Source of the DNA: Burkholderiales bacterium C2
GTDB taxonomy: Bacteria; Pseudomonadota; Gammaproteobacteria; Burkholderiales; Burkholderiaceae_C
Length of the DNA: 64,000 nucleotides
Reading direction: 5' to 3'
Assembly: GCA_005503085.1 (NCBI GenBank)
Contig: SCOI01000011.1
Span: forward strand, 124,001-188,000
Part shown: positions 1-8,955 of the stretch, piece by piece
How positions within the stretch are numbered: the stretch's first letter is position 1
Layout of the letters: each line of letters opens with the position of its first letter
Translations under genes and position numbers: made by a program
Notes under the pieces: model-generated
The model's input: the letters and a program-made list of their open reading frames with translations, nothing else
Told to the model about the DNA's origin: nothing
Databases searched by the model: none

Positions 1-1199
1 CCGCTGTCCAGCAAGAGAACCAGCGCCAGGAAGATCACATCGAGCTGATCGCTTCCGAGAACTACACCTCGCCGGCCGTGATGCAGGCACAGGGCAGCCA
101 GCTGACCAACAAGTACGCCGAGGGCTATCCCGGCAAGCGCTACTACGGTGGCTGCGAGTATGTGGACGTGGTCGAGCAACTGGCCATCGACCGCCTGAAG
201 CAGCTGTTCGGCGCCAACTTTGCCAATGTCCAGCCCAACTCGGGTTCGCAGGCCAACCAGGGCGTGTTCTTCGCGCTGCTGCAGCCCGGTGACACCATCA
301 TGGGCATGAGCTTGTCCGAGGGCGGCCACCTGACCCACGGCATGCCGCTGAACATGAGCGGCAAGTGGTTCAACGTGATCTCCTATGGCCTGAACGCCAA
401 GGAAGAGATCGACTACGAGGCGATGGAAGCGCTGGCGCGCGAGAAGAAGCCCAAGCTGATCATCGCCGGCGCCTCGGCCTACAGCCTGCGCATCGACTTC
501 GAGCGCTTCGGCAAGATCGCCAAGGAGATCGGCGCCTATTTCATGGTGGACATGGCCCACTATGCGGGCCTGATCGCCGCTGGCGTCTACCCGAACCCGG
601 TGCCTCATGCCGATGTGGTGACCTCGACCACGCACAAGAGCCTGCGCGGCCCGCGCGGCGGCATCATCCTGATGAACGACGAGGCGATCGCCAAGAAGAT
701 CAATTCGGCGATCTTCCCCGGCATTCAGGGCGGCCCGCTGATGCATGTGATTGCCGGCAAGGCCGTGGCTTTCAAGGAAGCGCTGACGCCCGAGTTCAAG
801 AGCTATCAGGCACAGGTGGTCAAGAACGCGAAGGTGCTGGCCGACACGCTGATCGAGCGCGGCCTGCGCATCGTCTCGGGCGGCACCGAAAGCCATGTGA
901 TGCTGGTGGATCTGCGCCCCAAGGGCCTGACCGGCAAGGAGGCCGAGGCCATCCTGGGCGCCGCCCATATGACCTGCAACAAGAACGGCATCCCGAACGA
1001 CCCGCAAAAGCCGATGGTCACCAGCGGCATCCGTCTGGGCACGCCGGCGATGACCACGCGCGGCTTCAAGGAAGAACAGGTGCGCATCACTGCCCATCTG
1101 ATCGCCGATGTGCTGGACAAGCCGCATGACGAGGCCAATCTGGCCGCCGTGCGCGAGAAGGTCGCGGCCCTGACACGCGACTTCCCGGTCTACCGCTAA
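1..1199 (+). CDS. glyA: Serine hydroxymethyltransferase, 5' end missing at window edge
   Basis: PLP enzyme of the cytoplasm that interconverts serine and glycine while charging tetrahydrofolate with a one-carbon unit. The reading frame is open from base 3 and begins inside the conserved N-terminal block [14 protein letters not shown], so only about 15-20 N-terminal residues are lost. The PLP-binding lysine lies in [12 protein letters not shown] (codon at 636-638). The C-terminal part carries the usual [14 protein letters not shown] motif. nrdR follows after 14 nt on the same strand, a pairing common in proteobacteria. Identification is secure; the true start lies outside the window. Confidence 0.97.
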   Translation, partial: AVQQENQRQEDHIELIASENYTSPAVMQAQGSQLTNKYAEGYPGKRYYGGCEYVDVVEQLAIDRLKQLFGANFANVQPNSGSQANQGVFFALLQPGDTIMGMSLSEGGHLTHGMPLNMSGKWFNVISYGLNAKEEIDYEAMEALAREKKPKLIIAGASAYSLRIDFERFGKIAKEIGAYFMVDMAHYAGLIAAGVYPNPVPHADVVTSTTHKSLRGPRGGIILMNDEAIAKKINSAIFPGIQGGPLMHVIAGKAVAFKEALTPEFKSYQAQVVKNAKVLADTLIERGLRIVSGGTESHVMLVDLRPKGLTGKEAEAILGAAHMTCNKNGIPNDPQKPMVTSGIRLGTPAMTTRGFKEEQVRITAHLIADVLDKPHDEANLAAVREKVAALTRDFPVYR

Positions 1200-1213
1200 G
1201 CCGCCGCCCGCCG

Positions 1214-1657
1214 ATGCGCTGCCCCTTTTGCTCCCATGCCGAAACCCAGGTGGTCGAAACCCGGGAATCGGATGAAGGCGATGTGGTGCGGCGCCGGCGG
1301 CGCTGCCTGGGCTGCGACAAGCGCTTCACCACCTACGAGCGGGCCGAGATCGCGATGCCCGTGGTGGTCAAGAAAGACGGCACCCGGGCCGACTTCGACC
1401 CGGCCAAGCTGCGCGCCTCGATGCAGCTGGCGCTGCGCAAACGACCGGTCAGCATCGAGCAAGTCGATGCCGCGCTGGCCCGCATCGAGGAAAAGCTGCT
1501 GACCAGCGGCGCCCGCGAACTGCCGTCGACCAAGATGGGCGAATTGGTGATGCGCGAACTCAAGCGCATCGACAAGGTCGCCTATGTGCGCTTTGCCTCG
1601 GTCTACCGCAGCTTCGAGGATGTGGACGAGTTCCGGCAACTGATCCGCGATATCTGA
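1214..1657 (+). CDS. nrdR: NrdR, ATP-cone repressor of ribonucleotide reductase genes
   Basis: Zinc-ribbon plus ATP-cone transcriptional repressor that senses (d)ATP and binds NrdR boxes in front of nrd operons. The 147-residue length is normal. The N-terminus has a four-cysteine zinc ribbon (MRCPFC at residues 1-6, then CLGC), followed by RFTTYER and the ATP-cone domain with the conserved [13 protein letters not shown] start. It sits 14 nt after glyA and is probably co-transcribed with it. No NrdR box pair was noticed nearby, so its targets are elsewhere. Confidence 0.96.
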   Translation: MRCPFCSHAETQVVETRESDEGDVVRRRRRCLGCDKRFTTYERAEIAMPVVVKKDGTRADFDPAKLRASMQLALRKRPVSIEQVDAALARIEEKLLTSGARELPSTKMGELVMRELKRIDKVAYVRFASVYRSFEDVDEFRQLIRDI

Positions 1658-1668
1658 GCCGCGCCCCT

Positions 1669-1697
1669 CCAAGGGGGGTGCCAGGCTCCCCCCTTGG
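1669..1697. repeat. Perfect 10-bp inverted repeat after nrdR
   Basis: Arms CCAAGGGGGG and CCCCCCTTGG enclose a 9-nt loop (TGCCAGGCT) that can itself pair GCC with GGC. The hairpin lies 12 nt after the nrdR stop and 40 nt before the first pilin gene. No T-run follows on either strand, so it is not a textbook intrinsic terminator. It may still end glyA-nrdR transcripts or be an intergenic palindromic repeat. Confidence 0.6.
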
Positions 1698-1737
1698 CAG
1701 GACAGAAAGCGCCGGTGCGGCCCTCTAGATTGGATTC

Positions 1738-2319
1738 ATGCCCGATGAATCCAGTCCGGAGCCGACCATGCCGCAAGCCCCTCACCCCTCGCATCACCTC
1801 CGCGGCCTCAGCCTGATCGAGGTCTGCGTCGTCTGCCTGATCCTGGCGGTGCTGCTGAGCCAGGCGATCCCGTCGATGCAAAGACTCAGGCTCGGCCAGC
1901 ATGTCCGGGGCACCGCCCAGACCCTGATGACCGATCTGCAGCAGGCGCGCAGCGTCGCCGTGATTCAGGGCAAGGCCGTGCATATGCGCTTCAACGCGGG
2001 TGATGGCGGCAGTTGCTACATCGTCTACAGCGGCCCGAGCGACGGCTGCCACTGCGACAACGCGGGCCAGACCCGCTGCACCGATGCGGCAGCCCTGGCC
2101 AAGGTCGAATGGCTGCCCGCCAAGCAGGCCACGACGATACGCGCCAATGTCGAGAAACTCAGCTTCCAGGCCAGGCAAGGCGCGGTGACCAGCACCGGCA
2201 GCATCGACATTGCCGCGCCTGGCGGCCCCTCGATTCGCCATATCGTCGCGATCACCGGGCGTGTGCGCTCTTGCTCACCCGACGGCAGCGCGGGGCGTCT
2301 GCCGCGCTGCGCCGGCTGA
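1738..2319 (+). CDS. fimT: FimT/GspH-type minor pilin, first copy
   Basis: Type IV minor prepilin. The leader ends in a prepilin peptidase site, G23/LSLIE, with the glutamate at +5 and a hydrophobic helix to about residue 47. The body contains a cysteine group (SCY, then GC.C and a further C around residues 95-117). The C-terminus has GRVR (174-177) directly before CSPDG. GRxR near the C-terminus is the DNA-binding motif described for Legionella FimT. A second in-frame ATG at 1768 would give a more usual 13-residue leader. It starts a run of six pilin-like genes. Confidence 0.88.
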   Translation: MPDESSPEPTMPQAPHPSHHLRGLSLIEVCVVCLILAVLLSQAIPSMQRLRLGQHVRGTAQTLMTDLQQARSVAVIQGKAVHMRFNAGDGGSCYIVYSGPSDGCHCDNAGQTRCTDAAALAKVEWLPAKQATTIRANVEKLSFQARQGAVTSTGSIDIAAPGGPSIRHIVAITGRVRSCSPDGSAGRLPRCAG

Positions 2320-2422
2320 ACAGCCCCCTAACCCAAGGGCGCGTGGATCAACGGTCGGATATGGCCGACGAGCGGCCGACCCTGATCGAGAGTCGCTGCG
2401 CACCGCGTTCACATAATTTCCC

Positions 2423-2881
2423 ATGGCCATGCGAACGCCCTCCGCGCCTCACGCTGCCGCCGGTCCGACGGGCGCGCATGGATTCACGCTGGTCGAGCTG
2501 ATGCTGGCGGTGGTAATCGTCGGCATCCTGGCAGCGGTCGCCCTGCCCTCCTTCCAGCAAATGGTGCAAAAAGGCCGGCGTGCCGACGCCGTGGCCACCT
2601 TGTCGGCGGTTCAGCAGGCACAGGAGCGCTGGCGCGCCAACCGGGCGACCTACACCGAAAAGCTCAGCGATCTGCAGTTCAGCAGCGATCAGTCGATCGA
2701 CAAGCATTACGAGATCAAGATCGTGCTGGCGAACGACGGCGCCACCGGCTACACCATCGAGGCGAACGCGCTGGAGAACAGCCCGCAGGCCAAGGACAGC
2801 GCCTGTGCCAAGATGTCCATCACGATGAGCGGCGGCCAGATGCAGTACCTGCCCGCCACCGGTGGATGCTGGTCCAGATGA
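2423..2881 (+). CDS. pilE: Type IV pilin PilE-like protein
   Basis: Pilin of 152 residues with a 20-residue leader and cleavage site G20/FTLVE, then the hydrophobic N-terminal helix. The globular part has one cysteine pair near the C-terminus (SACAK and the final GGCWSR), typical of the PilE disulfide-bonded D-region. It could be a major or minor pilin; its short length and place among minor pilins favour the PilE minor-pilin class of the PilY1 clusters. The stop codon overlaps the ATG at 2878 of the next gene. Confidence 0.85.
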   Translation: MAMRTPSAPHAAAGPTGAHGFTLVELMLAVVIVGILAAVALPSFQQMVQKGRRADAVATLSAVQQAQERWRANRATYTEKLSDLQFSSDQSIDKHYEIKIVLANDGATGYTIEANALENSPQAKDSACAKMSITMSGGQMQYLPATGGCWSR

Positions 2882-3429
2882 ATGCTTCGCGCATCAAGGG
2901 CCTGTCCCTGATCGAACTGCTGGTGGTGGTCGCCGTGCTGGGCATCGTACTGGCCGTGGCCACGCCCTCGCTGACCGATCTGATGAACAAGCGCCGGGTC
3001 CAGTTGATCGCCAACGAACTCAGCACCGACCTGGCCTACGCCCGCTCCGAGGGAGGCCTGCGCAACAAGCGCACAGGCATGACCTTCCGCAGCAGCGACA
3101 CCATGTCCTGCTACACCATCCAGGTCTTCCTGGCCGCCCGTGGCTGCGACTGCACCAAGGGTGCGGGCGTCGCCTGCGATGGCAATATCGAGCTCCGCAC
3201 CACCCAGATACCGTCCTTGACCGGGGTTTCTCTGGTCCTCGGCGATGCCTTCGTCGGCGAATTCAAGAACCTCGATTTCACCGCACCGCTGCGGATTGTC
3301 GAACCGGCCCCCTCGGCCATCCGCGTCGTCGGCAACCGGGGCTACATCCTGGAAGTCCGCATCAGCGTGCTGGGCCGGGTGCTGATCTGCTCACCCGACG
3401 GCAAGTTCGGTGGAGTGCAGCCATGCTGA
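2866..3429 (+). CDS. fimT: FimT/GspH-type minor pilin, second copy
   Basis: Second FimT/GspH-like prepilin, with cleavage site G12/LSLIE followed by a hydrophobic helix. Its body repeats the cysteine layout of the first copy (MSCYT, then GCDC and a later C) and the ending CSPDG...PC. The C-terminal motif reads GRVL instead of GRVR, so the second arginine of GRxR is missing. The longest frame starts at 2866; the ATG at 2878 overlaps the pilE stop as ATGA and gives a shorter leader, so it may be the true start. The 3' end overlaps pilW by 7 nt. Confidence 0.86.
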   Translation: MLVQMNASRIKGLSLIELLVVVAVLGIVLAVATPSLTDLMNKRRVQLIANELSTDLAYARSEGGLRNKRTGMTFRSSDTMSCYTIQVFLAARGCDCTKGAGVACDGNIELRTTQIPSLTGVSLVLGDAFVGEFKNLDFTAPLRIVEPAPSAIRVVGNRGYILEVRISVLGRVLICSPDGKFGGVQPC

Positions 3430-4100
3430 ACCCATCGTCAAGCCGGCTCCAGCACGGTCTGAGCCTGGTCGAAATGATGGTCGGCCTGACGGTCGGCATG
3501 ATTGTTGTCGCCGGCGCCTCGCTGATGATGGTGGGCCAGTTGGAGGACCATCGCCGCCTGATGCTGGAAACCCAGGTGCAGCAGGACTTGCGGGCAGCGG
3601 CCGATCTGGTGCTGCGCGATATGCGCCGCGCCGGCTTCAACCGGCGTGCCGAAGACGGCGTCTCGGCGCCCGGCGCGGCGGCCAAGGCCAATCTCTATGC
3701 GATGGCGAGCCTGGACAAGGACGGGCAACTGCTCTACAGCTACAGCCGGGCCAAGGGCGAGGCCGACGAAGACGGTGAGGTCGCAAACAACGAGGAATTC
3801 GGTTACCGCGTTCGGTCCAAGGAGTTGCAATTCCGCCATGGCGGCAACTGGCAGCCGCTGACGGATCCCAAGACCCTGGAGATCACCAGCTTCGAACCGC
3901 AGCTGCTGGTGCAGCGCGTCAAGCTGGACGAGTTCTGCCAGCGCCCCTGCCCGGCGGGTGCCACCGACTGCCCGCCCAGCATGGAGGTCCGGGAACTGCG
4001 GCTGACCCTGAGCGGCAAGGCCGCGCATGACGCGCGGGTGGTGCGCAGCGTCACGGTCAGCACCCGGCTGCGCAATGACGCGATCGAGGGAGGCTGCTGA
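3423..4100 (+). CDS. pilW: Minor pilin PilW
   Basis: PilW-type minor prepilin of 225 residues. The class III site is G12/LSLVE, followed by MMVGLTVGMIVVAGASLMM as the N-terminal helix and then the typical LVLRDMRRAGF segment of PilW proteins. PilW is part of the minor-pilin priming complex at the pilus tip. It overlaps fimT upstream by 7 nt and is followed 2 nt later by pilX, so translation is probably coupled. Confidence 0.9.
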   Translation: MLNPSSSRLQHGLSLVEMMVGLTVGMIVVAGASLMMVGQLEDHRRLMLETQVQQDLRAAADLVLRDMRRAGFNRRAEDGVSAPGAAAKANLYAMASLDKDGQLLYSYSRAKGEADEDGEVANNEEFGYRVRSKELQFRHGGNWQPLTDPKTLEITSFEPQLLVQRVKLDEFCQRPCPAGATDCPPSMEVRELRLTLSGKAAHDARVVRSVTVSTRLRNDAIEGGC

Positions 4101-4102
4101 TC

Positions 4103-5422
4103 ATGCGCGGCACCGCCCCTCAGCGCGCGTTTGGTCAACAAGGCGCGGCCACTCTGGTGGTCGTGATGGTGCTGTTCTTCATCATGGCGATGATGGCCGC
4201 CTTCGCCAACCGCAATCTGGTGTTCGAGCAGCGCATCGCCAGCAACTACTACCGGGCCGGCCTCGCGCTGGAAACCGCCGAAGCCGGCGGCGAATGGGTG
4301 CTGAACGCGCTGAACGGCGTTTTCATCGATGCCAGTTGTAAGAACAGCGGTGCAATCGGCACGAGTTTCCGCGAGCGCTATCTGAACATCGGCGCCGATC
4401 GCGCCATCAGCACCGACGAAGACAAGGACGCCAACTTCAACCCGCTCAATCCTGCATCCGGCGACCCCTATGTGGCCGCCGGCATCAGCACCGAGGCTGC
4501 GGGCTGGTCCTACCAATGCCCGGTCGACGGCGTGCTGGTGTCGCCGGCGCCGGCCGCCGCCCATCGCTTGCAGCCGATGTTCGCGGTGCGCTTTCGGCCC
4601 CGCGACCGCGCCGGTGTCGTGAACGTGGAGGTGATCAGCTGCACCGACATCATCAAGAACTGCAACCGCCAGGCCTTTGCCGCCCGGGCCGATCTGGCCA
4701 AGACCGTGCTCATTTTTGATGCGGCCCTGGTCAGCGCCTTGAAAGTGCCGCCCGCCAGCCCGCTGACGGTGCGCGGCGCGGTCGACCTGGGCGCCATCGG
4801 GCTGGGGCTGCACAACACCGATCCGGCGCTCAGCGGCTTGCTGATGCAGGCCGGGCTGAGCTACCAGGGCAGCACCAGCCGGCTCAGCAGCGTGCCGGGC
4901 ACGCCGGCGCGCGATGCGCTGGTCAGTGGTGACGAGACGCTGCGAAGCCGCGATGGCAAGCCGGTCGATATGTTCCAGCTGTTTTTTGGCATGTCACCGA
5001 TGACTTACCGCCAGCAACCGGCGATGCGGGAGCTGATCTGTGCAGACGATTGCAGCGCCCAATTGCAGGAGGCTTATGCCAGCGGTCAGCGCATGCTCTG
5101 GGTCGAGGGTCCGGCCGAGATCCGCAGCAATATCACGCTGGGCACGGCAACCGACCCCTTCTTGCTGGTGGTCAACGGTGCCCTGACCCTGGATGGTCCG
5201 ATGCTGCTGAACGGACTGATCTATGCCCGCGGCAACACCTCCTGGAACAACACCGTCGGGGCCCAGCCGGCCGTGCTGACCGGCGCCTTGCTCAGCGACG
5301 GCGACCTGGTCGCCAGCGGCACGGCCGATATCGTCTATCACGCGGACCTGATCAACACGCTGAGCAACCGGCGCGGCAGCTTTGTCCGCGTGCCGGGCAG
5401 CTGGTCGGATGGCACGGAATGA
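4103..5422 (+). CDS. pilX: PilX-type minor pilin with a long C-terminal extension
   Basis: The N-terminus has a short leader ending G14/AATLVVVMV without the +5 glutamate, as usual for PilX and GspK-like tip pseudopilins, then a hydrophobic helix and the RIASNYYRAGLALETAEAG block of PilX. At 439 residues it is about twice the size of the Pseudomonas protein. The last 100 or so residues (from about 335) are rich in short beta-like repeats with alternating G, L, N and D, which suggests a beta-helix or adhesin-like fold. This is inference from composition. The stop overlaps the pilV ATG. Confidence 0.85.
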   Translation: MRGTAPQRAFGQQGAATLVVVMVLFFIMAMMAAFANRNLVFEQRIASNYYRAGLALETAEAGGEWVLNALNGVFIDASCKNSGAIGTSFRERYLNIGADRAISTDEDKDANFNPLNPASGDPYVAAGISTEAAGWSYQCPVDGVLVSPAPAAAHRLQPMFAVRFRPRDRAGVVNVEVISCTDIIKNCNRQAFAARADLAKTVLIFDAALVSALKVPPASPLTVRGAVDLGAIGLGLHNTDPALSGLLMQAGLSYQGSTSRLSSVPGTPARDALVSGDETLRSRDGKPVDMFQLFFGMSPMTYRQQPAMRELICADDCSAQLQEAYASGQRMLWVEGPAEIRSNITLGTATDPFLLVVNGALTLDGPMLLNGLIYARGNTSWNNTVGAQPAVLTGALLSDGDLVASGTADIVYHADLINTLSNRRGSFVRVPGSWSDGTE

Positions 5423-6633
5423 AGCGCAGCCCACGCCTCTTCGGTCGCCCCGCCGATGCTCAAGCGGGCGTGACCCTGATCGAAGCCCTGGTGGCCTTGC
5501 TGATCATGTCCTTCGGCATGCTGGCCCTGGTCGGGCTGCAGGGCAATATGCGGCGCAGCGCCGATCTGGCCAAGCAGCGCAGTGAAGCGGTGCGCCTGGC
5601 TCAGCAAGACCTCGAAACCATCCGGTCCTTCTCCGAGCTGGTGCTTCCAGCGGATGCGGCCGAGCATGTGCGCGCGTTCGCGCAGATCGCGGATCTCAAG
5701 CGCGTCGGCGCGGGCGACCCCGAAAGCAATGCGAGCTTCACCTTGAACCGGGTGCTGGCCCAGCGTCCCGGCGAGCCGCTGTCGGTGCAGGTCACGGTGA
5801 GCTGGGAGGATCGCGCGGGCGCGATGCAGCAAGTGATCATGGGCAGCTTCATCACGCCGGCCGATCCACGGCTCAGCGGCTCGCTGGCCATCGCCCCCGA
5901 GGGCGACCCCAGCCGCCGCCCGCTGGGCCGTCACCTGACGATACCGCCAACGGCCAAGGACCTGGGCGACGGCCACAGCGTCTTCAAGCCGCCGGCCACC
6001 AGCAGCGGCGTGGCCTGGGTGTTCAACAACCTGACCGGCCGCATCGTCAAGCTGTGCCAATTGCCGGACCACGGGGTCGGCACGGACCAGATCACGCTGG
6101 AAGACGTTGCGGCCTACTGCAGCACGGTCTCGAACAGCTATCTGCTCAGCGGTGCGGTGCGCTTTTCGACCGGTGCCACCGCGAGTTCGGAGCAGGCGCT
6201 CAGCCCCGCCCTGCCGCTGAGCCTGGCCATCATCACGGCCAGCACGAGCAAGCCGCCCGCCCCGCCGCCGCACGACTGCTTCAGCAATGCCCCGCTGAGC
6301 GGGCCCGTCGAGATGCCCGAGGGCGTCGGCTACTACTGCGCGGTCTACCCCAATCTCGACGGTGGCGCATGGACCGGCCGGCTGATCCTGAACGGCATCG
6401 CACTCGGCCATGCCGGCTACCGCATCTGCCGCTACAGCGCCGATTACAACGGCGACGAGACGATCAGCAATGTCGAACACCCGCTGGATTATGTCGACGT
6501 CAATGGCTCGCTGACCCGGCAGAATTTCCTGGTCGTCGCCGGCAGCCAGTCCTGCCCGGCGGGGCGCGTGCTCAGCCCGGCCGATGGCCTGTTCTACGAC
6601 AGCAAGACCGTCGTGCACCAGGAGAAGCTCTGA
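5419..6633 (+). CDS. pilV: PilV-type minor pilin with a large C-terminal domain
   Basis: Prepilin with site G17/VTLIE and the characteristic PilV sequence EALVALLIMSFGMLALVGLQ, followed by the N-terminal alpha-helix. PilV proteins are usually 160-200 residues; this one has 404. The extra C-terminal region (from about residue 200) contains cysteines at HDCF, YYCAV, RICRY and QSCPAG and a YNGDETISN stretch. The start at 5419 overlaps the pilX stop (ATGA). It ends the pilin operon; no pilY1 follows. Confidence 0.86.
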   Translation: MKRSPRLFGRPADAQAGVTLIEALVALLIMSFGMLALVGLQGNMRRSADLAKQRSEAVRLAQQDLETIRSFSELVLPADAAEHVRAFAQIADLKRVGAGDPESNASFTLNRVLAQRPGEPLSVQVTVSWEDRAGAMQQVIMGSFITPADPRLSGSLAIAPEGDPSRRPLGRHLTIPPTAKDLGDGHSVFKPPATSSGVAWVFNNLTGRIVKLCQLPDHGVGTDQITLEDVAAYCSTVSNSYLLSGAVRFSTGATASSEQALSPALPLSLAIITASTSKPPAPPPHDCFSNAPLSGPVEMPEGVGYYCAVYPNLDGGAWTGRLILNGIALGHAGYRICRYSADYNGDETISNVEHPLDYVDVNGSLTRQNFLVVAGSQSCPAGRVLSPADGLFYDSKTVVHQEKL

Positions 6634-6677
6634 GTTCCGCGATGAACATCGGGACCCTTGCCGGCTAGACTGCCGCC

Positions 6678-7793
6678 ATGCACAGCACCGCCCCTCACCG
6701 CAGCGACGAATCGGCCATGCGCCATGCCCTGGTCCTGGCCGAGCAGGCCATCGGCCTGAGCGACCCCAATCCGCGTGTCGGCTGCGTCATCACTGATGCC
6801 GAGGGCCGGGTGCTGGGCAGCGGCCATACCCAGGCCGCCGGCCAGGCCCATGCCGAGGTGATGGCGCTGCGCGACGCGCAGGCGCGCGGCGCCGATCTGC
6901 GCGGCGCCACCGCCTATGTGACGCTGGAGCCCTGCTCCCACCACGGCCGCACGCCACCCTGCAGCGATGCCTTGATCGCCGCCGGGCTGAAGCGGGTGGT
7001 GGCGGCCATCGGCGACCCGAATCCGCTGGTGGCGGGTCAGGGCATGGCCCGGCTGCAGGCCGCCGGCATCGCGACCGAGTCCGGCCTGCTGGCCGAGGCC
7101 TCGCGCGAGCTCAATATCGGTTTCTTCTCGCGCATGCAGCGGGGCCGGCCCTTTGTACGGATGAAGGCCGCGGCTTCGCTGGACGGTCGCACCGCCCTGC
7201 CCGACGGCCAGAGCCAATGGATCACCAGCGAGGCGGCGCGCCGCGACGGCCACGCCTGGCGGCGCCGTGCCAATGCGCTGCTGACCGGCATCGGCACGGT
7301 GCGCGATGACGACCCGCGGCTCGATGTGCGCCTGGTCGAGACCGCGCTGCAGCCGCTGCGCGTGGTGGTCGACTCAAGGCTGGAGATCTCGCCGGCGGCC
7401 CGCTTGCTGCCGCCCCCCGGCCCGGTGCTGATCTACGCGGCCCAGGCCCATGACAAGCGTGAGGCGGCCTTGCGGGCGGCCGGGGCCGAGATCGTCTTCA
7501 TGCCCGATGTCCAGGGCAAGGTCGATCTGGCGGCGCTGCTGCTCGATCTGGGCAAGCGCGGCATCAACGAGCTGCATATCGAGGCCGGCCACAAGCTCAA
7601 TGGCTCGCTGGTCCGGGCCGGCCTGGTCGATGAGTTCCTGATCTATCTGGCGCCCAAGCTGCTGGGCCAGGGCCGCGAGATCGCTGCCTTCGGCCCTCTG
7701 GCCAGTTTGGACCAGGCGCTGCAGCTGGAATGGCGCGGGATCTCCCAGATCGGCCCCGACCTGCGCCTGCTGGCCCGCCCCAAAATCCTGTAG
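6678..7793 (+). CDS. ribD: Bifunctional pyrimidine deaminase/reductase of riboflavin synthesis
   Basis: Catalyses deamination and then NADPH-dependent side-chain reduction of the pyrimidine intermediate made from GTP. The N-terminal zinc deaminase domain (residues 10-150) shows the ligands H58 in HAE and C86/C95 in [11 protein letters not shown]. The C-terminal reductase domain starts around 155 ([12 protein letters not shown]) and includes VVVDSRLE. Length (371) is normal. ribBA follows after 39 nt, with no riboflavin synthase gene between them. No FMN riboswitch is seen in the 44 nt upstream. Confidence 0.96.
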   Translation: MHSTAPHRSDESAMRHALVLAEQAIGLSDPNPRVGCVITDAEGRVLGSGHTQAAGQAHAEVMALRDAQARGADLRGATAYVTLEPCSHHGRTPPCSDALIAAGLKRVVAAIGDPNPLVAGQGMARLQAAGIATESGLLAEASRELNIGFFSRMQRGRPFVRMKAAASLDGRTALPDGQSQWITSEAARRDGHAWRRRANALLTGIGTVRDDDPRLDVRLVETALQPLRVVVDSRLEISPAARLLPPPGPVLIYAAQAHDKREAALRAAGAEIVFMPDVQGKVDLAALLLDLGKRGINELHIEAGHKLNGSLVRAGLVDEFLIYLAPKLLGQGREIAAFGPLASLDQALQLEWRGISQIGPDLRLLARPKIL

Positions 7794-7832
7794 AGCCCCG
7801 ACTCGGGCAAAACCCTGCCCCGCCCGCCTACA

Positions 7833-8933
7833 ATGCCGGCCATGCCGATATCTCCTGTTCCCGAGCTGGTCGCCGAGCTGGCGGCCGGCCGTATGGTCAT
7901 TCTGGTCGACGAAGAAGACCGCGAAAACGAGGGCGACCTCGTGTTGGCGGCCGACCATGTGAGCCCCGAGGCGATCAACTTCATGGCCAAGTTCGGCCGT
8001 GGCCTGATCTGCCTGACCCTGACCAAGGAGCGCTGCGAACGACTGCAGCTGCCGCCTATGGCCACCCGCAACGGCACCAAGCACGGCACGGCCTTCACCG
8101 TCTCGATCGAGGCCGCCACCGGTGTCACCACCGGCATCTCGGCCGCCGACCGGGCCCGCACCGTGCAGGCCGCCGTGGCCCGTCATGCCAGGGCCGAGGA
8201 CCTGGTCCAGCCCGGCCATATCTTCCCGCTGCAGGCCCAGGACGGCGGCGTGCTGATGCGCGCCGGCCATACCGAGGCCGGCTGCGATCTGTCGCAGATG
8301 GCCGGTCTGAGCCCCAGCGCCGTGATCTGCGAGATCATGAAGGACGATGGCACGATGGCGCGCCTGCCCGACCTGGAGCTCTTCGCCCAGGAGCATGGCC
8401 TGAAGATCGGCACCATCGCCGACCTGATCGAGTACCGCAGCCGCAATGAGTCGCTGGTGCAGCGCGTCACCGAGCGCCGGCTGCAGACCGCGCAGGGCGA
8501 ATTCGCCTGCCATGTGTTCAGCGACCGTACCGGCGCCGTGCACATGGCCCTGGCCCACGGCGGCTGGACACCGGAGGACGAGGTGCTGGTGCGCGTGCAC
8601 GAGCCGCTGTCGGTGCTGGACCTGCTGGAAGCCGGCCCCTGCAGCCACTCCTGGCCCCTGCCCGCCGCGCTGGCCGAGATCCAGCGCGGCGGGCAGGGCG
8701 TGGCCGTGCTGCTGAACTGCGGCGAGGACAGCGAAGCCCTGCTGCAGCGCCTGCAGGACGCCCCCAGCACGCCGCCGCGCCGCATGATGGACCTGCGCAC
8801 CTATGGCGTCGGCGCGCAAATCCTGCGCGAGCTCGGCATCCACAAGATGAAGCTGCTCGGCAGCCCGCGCCGCATGCCCAGCATGACCGGTTACGGGCTG
8901 GAAGTGACCAGCTTCGTCGGCCCCAACACATAA
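7833..8933 (+). CDS. ribBA: Dihydroxybutanone phosphate synthase fused to a degenerate GTP cyclohydrolase II domain
   Basis: The N-terminal domain (residues 1-205) makes 3,4-dihydroxy-2-butanone 4-phosphate from ribulose 5-phosphate. It keeps the acidic loop [11 protein letters not shown] and the [15 protein letters not shown] and GHTEAGCDL motifs. The C-terminal half keeps the RibA scaffold ([22 protein letters not shown]). The zinc site normally written as SECLTGD...RCDCG is absent: after VRVHEP there is no cysteine cluster, and RGGQG replaces the RGHEGRGIG block. GTP cyclohydrolase II activity is therefore unlikely. A second ATG at 7842 is a possible start. Confidence 0.93.
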   Translation: MPAMPISPVPELVAELAAGRMVILVDEEDRENEGDLVLAADHVSPEAINFMAKFGRGLICLTLTKERCERLQLPPMATRNGTKHGTAFTVSIEAATGVTTGISAADRARTVQAAVARHARAEDLVQPGHIFPLQAQDGGVLMRAGHTEAGCDLSQMAGLSPSAVICEIMKDDGTMARLPDLELFAQEHGLKIGTIADLIEYRSRNESLVQRVTERRLQTAQGEFACHVFSDRTGAVHMALAHGGWTPEDEVLVRVHEPLSVLDLLEAGPCSHSWPLPAALAEIQRGGQGVAVLLNCGEDSEALLQRLQDAPSTPPRRMMDLRTYGVGAQILRELGIHKMKLLGSPRRMPSMTGYGLEVTSFVGPNT

Positions 8934-8955
8934 CAACAACAGAAAGAAGAACCAG

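Noticed and set aside
6634-8955. FMN riboswitch in the riboflavin operon
   Set aside because: Gaps before ribD, ribBA and ribH are 44, 39 and 22 nt, too short, and conserved riboswitch blocks are not seen.
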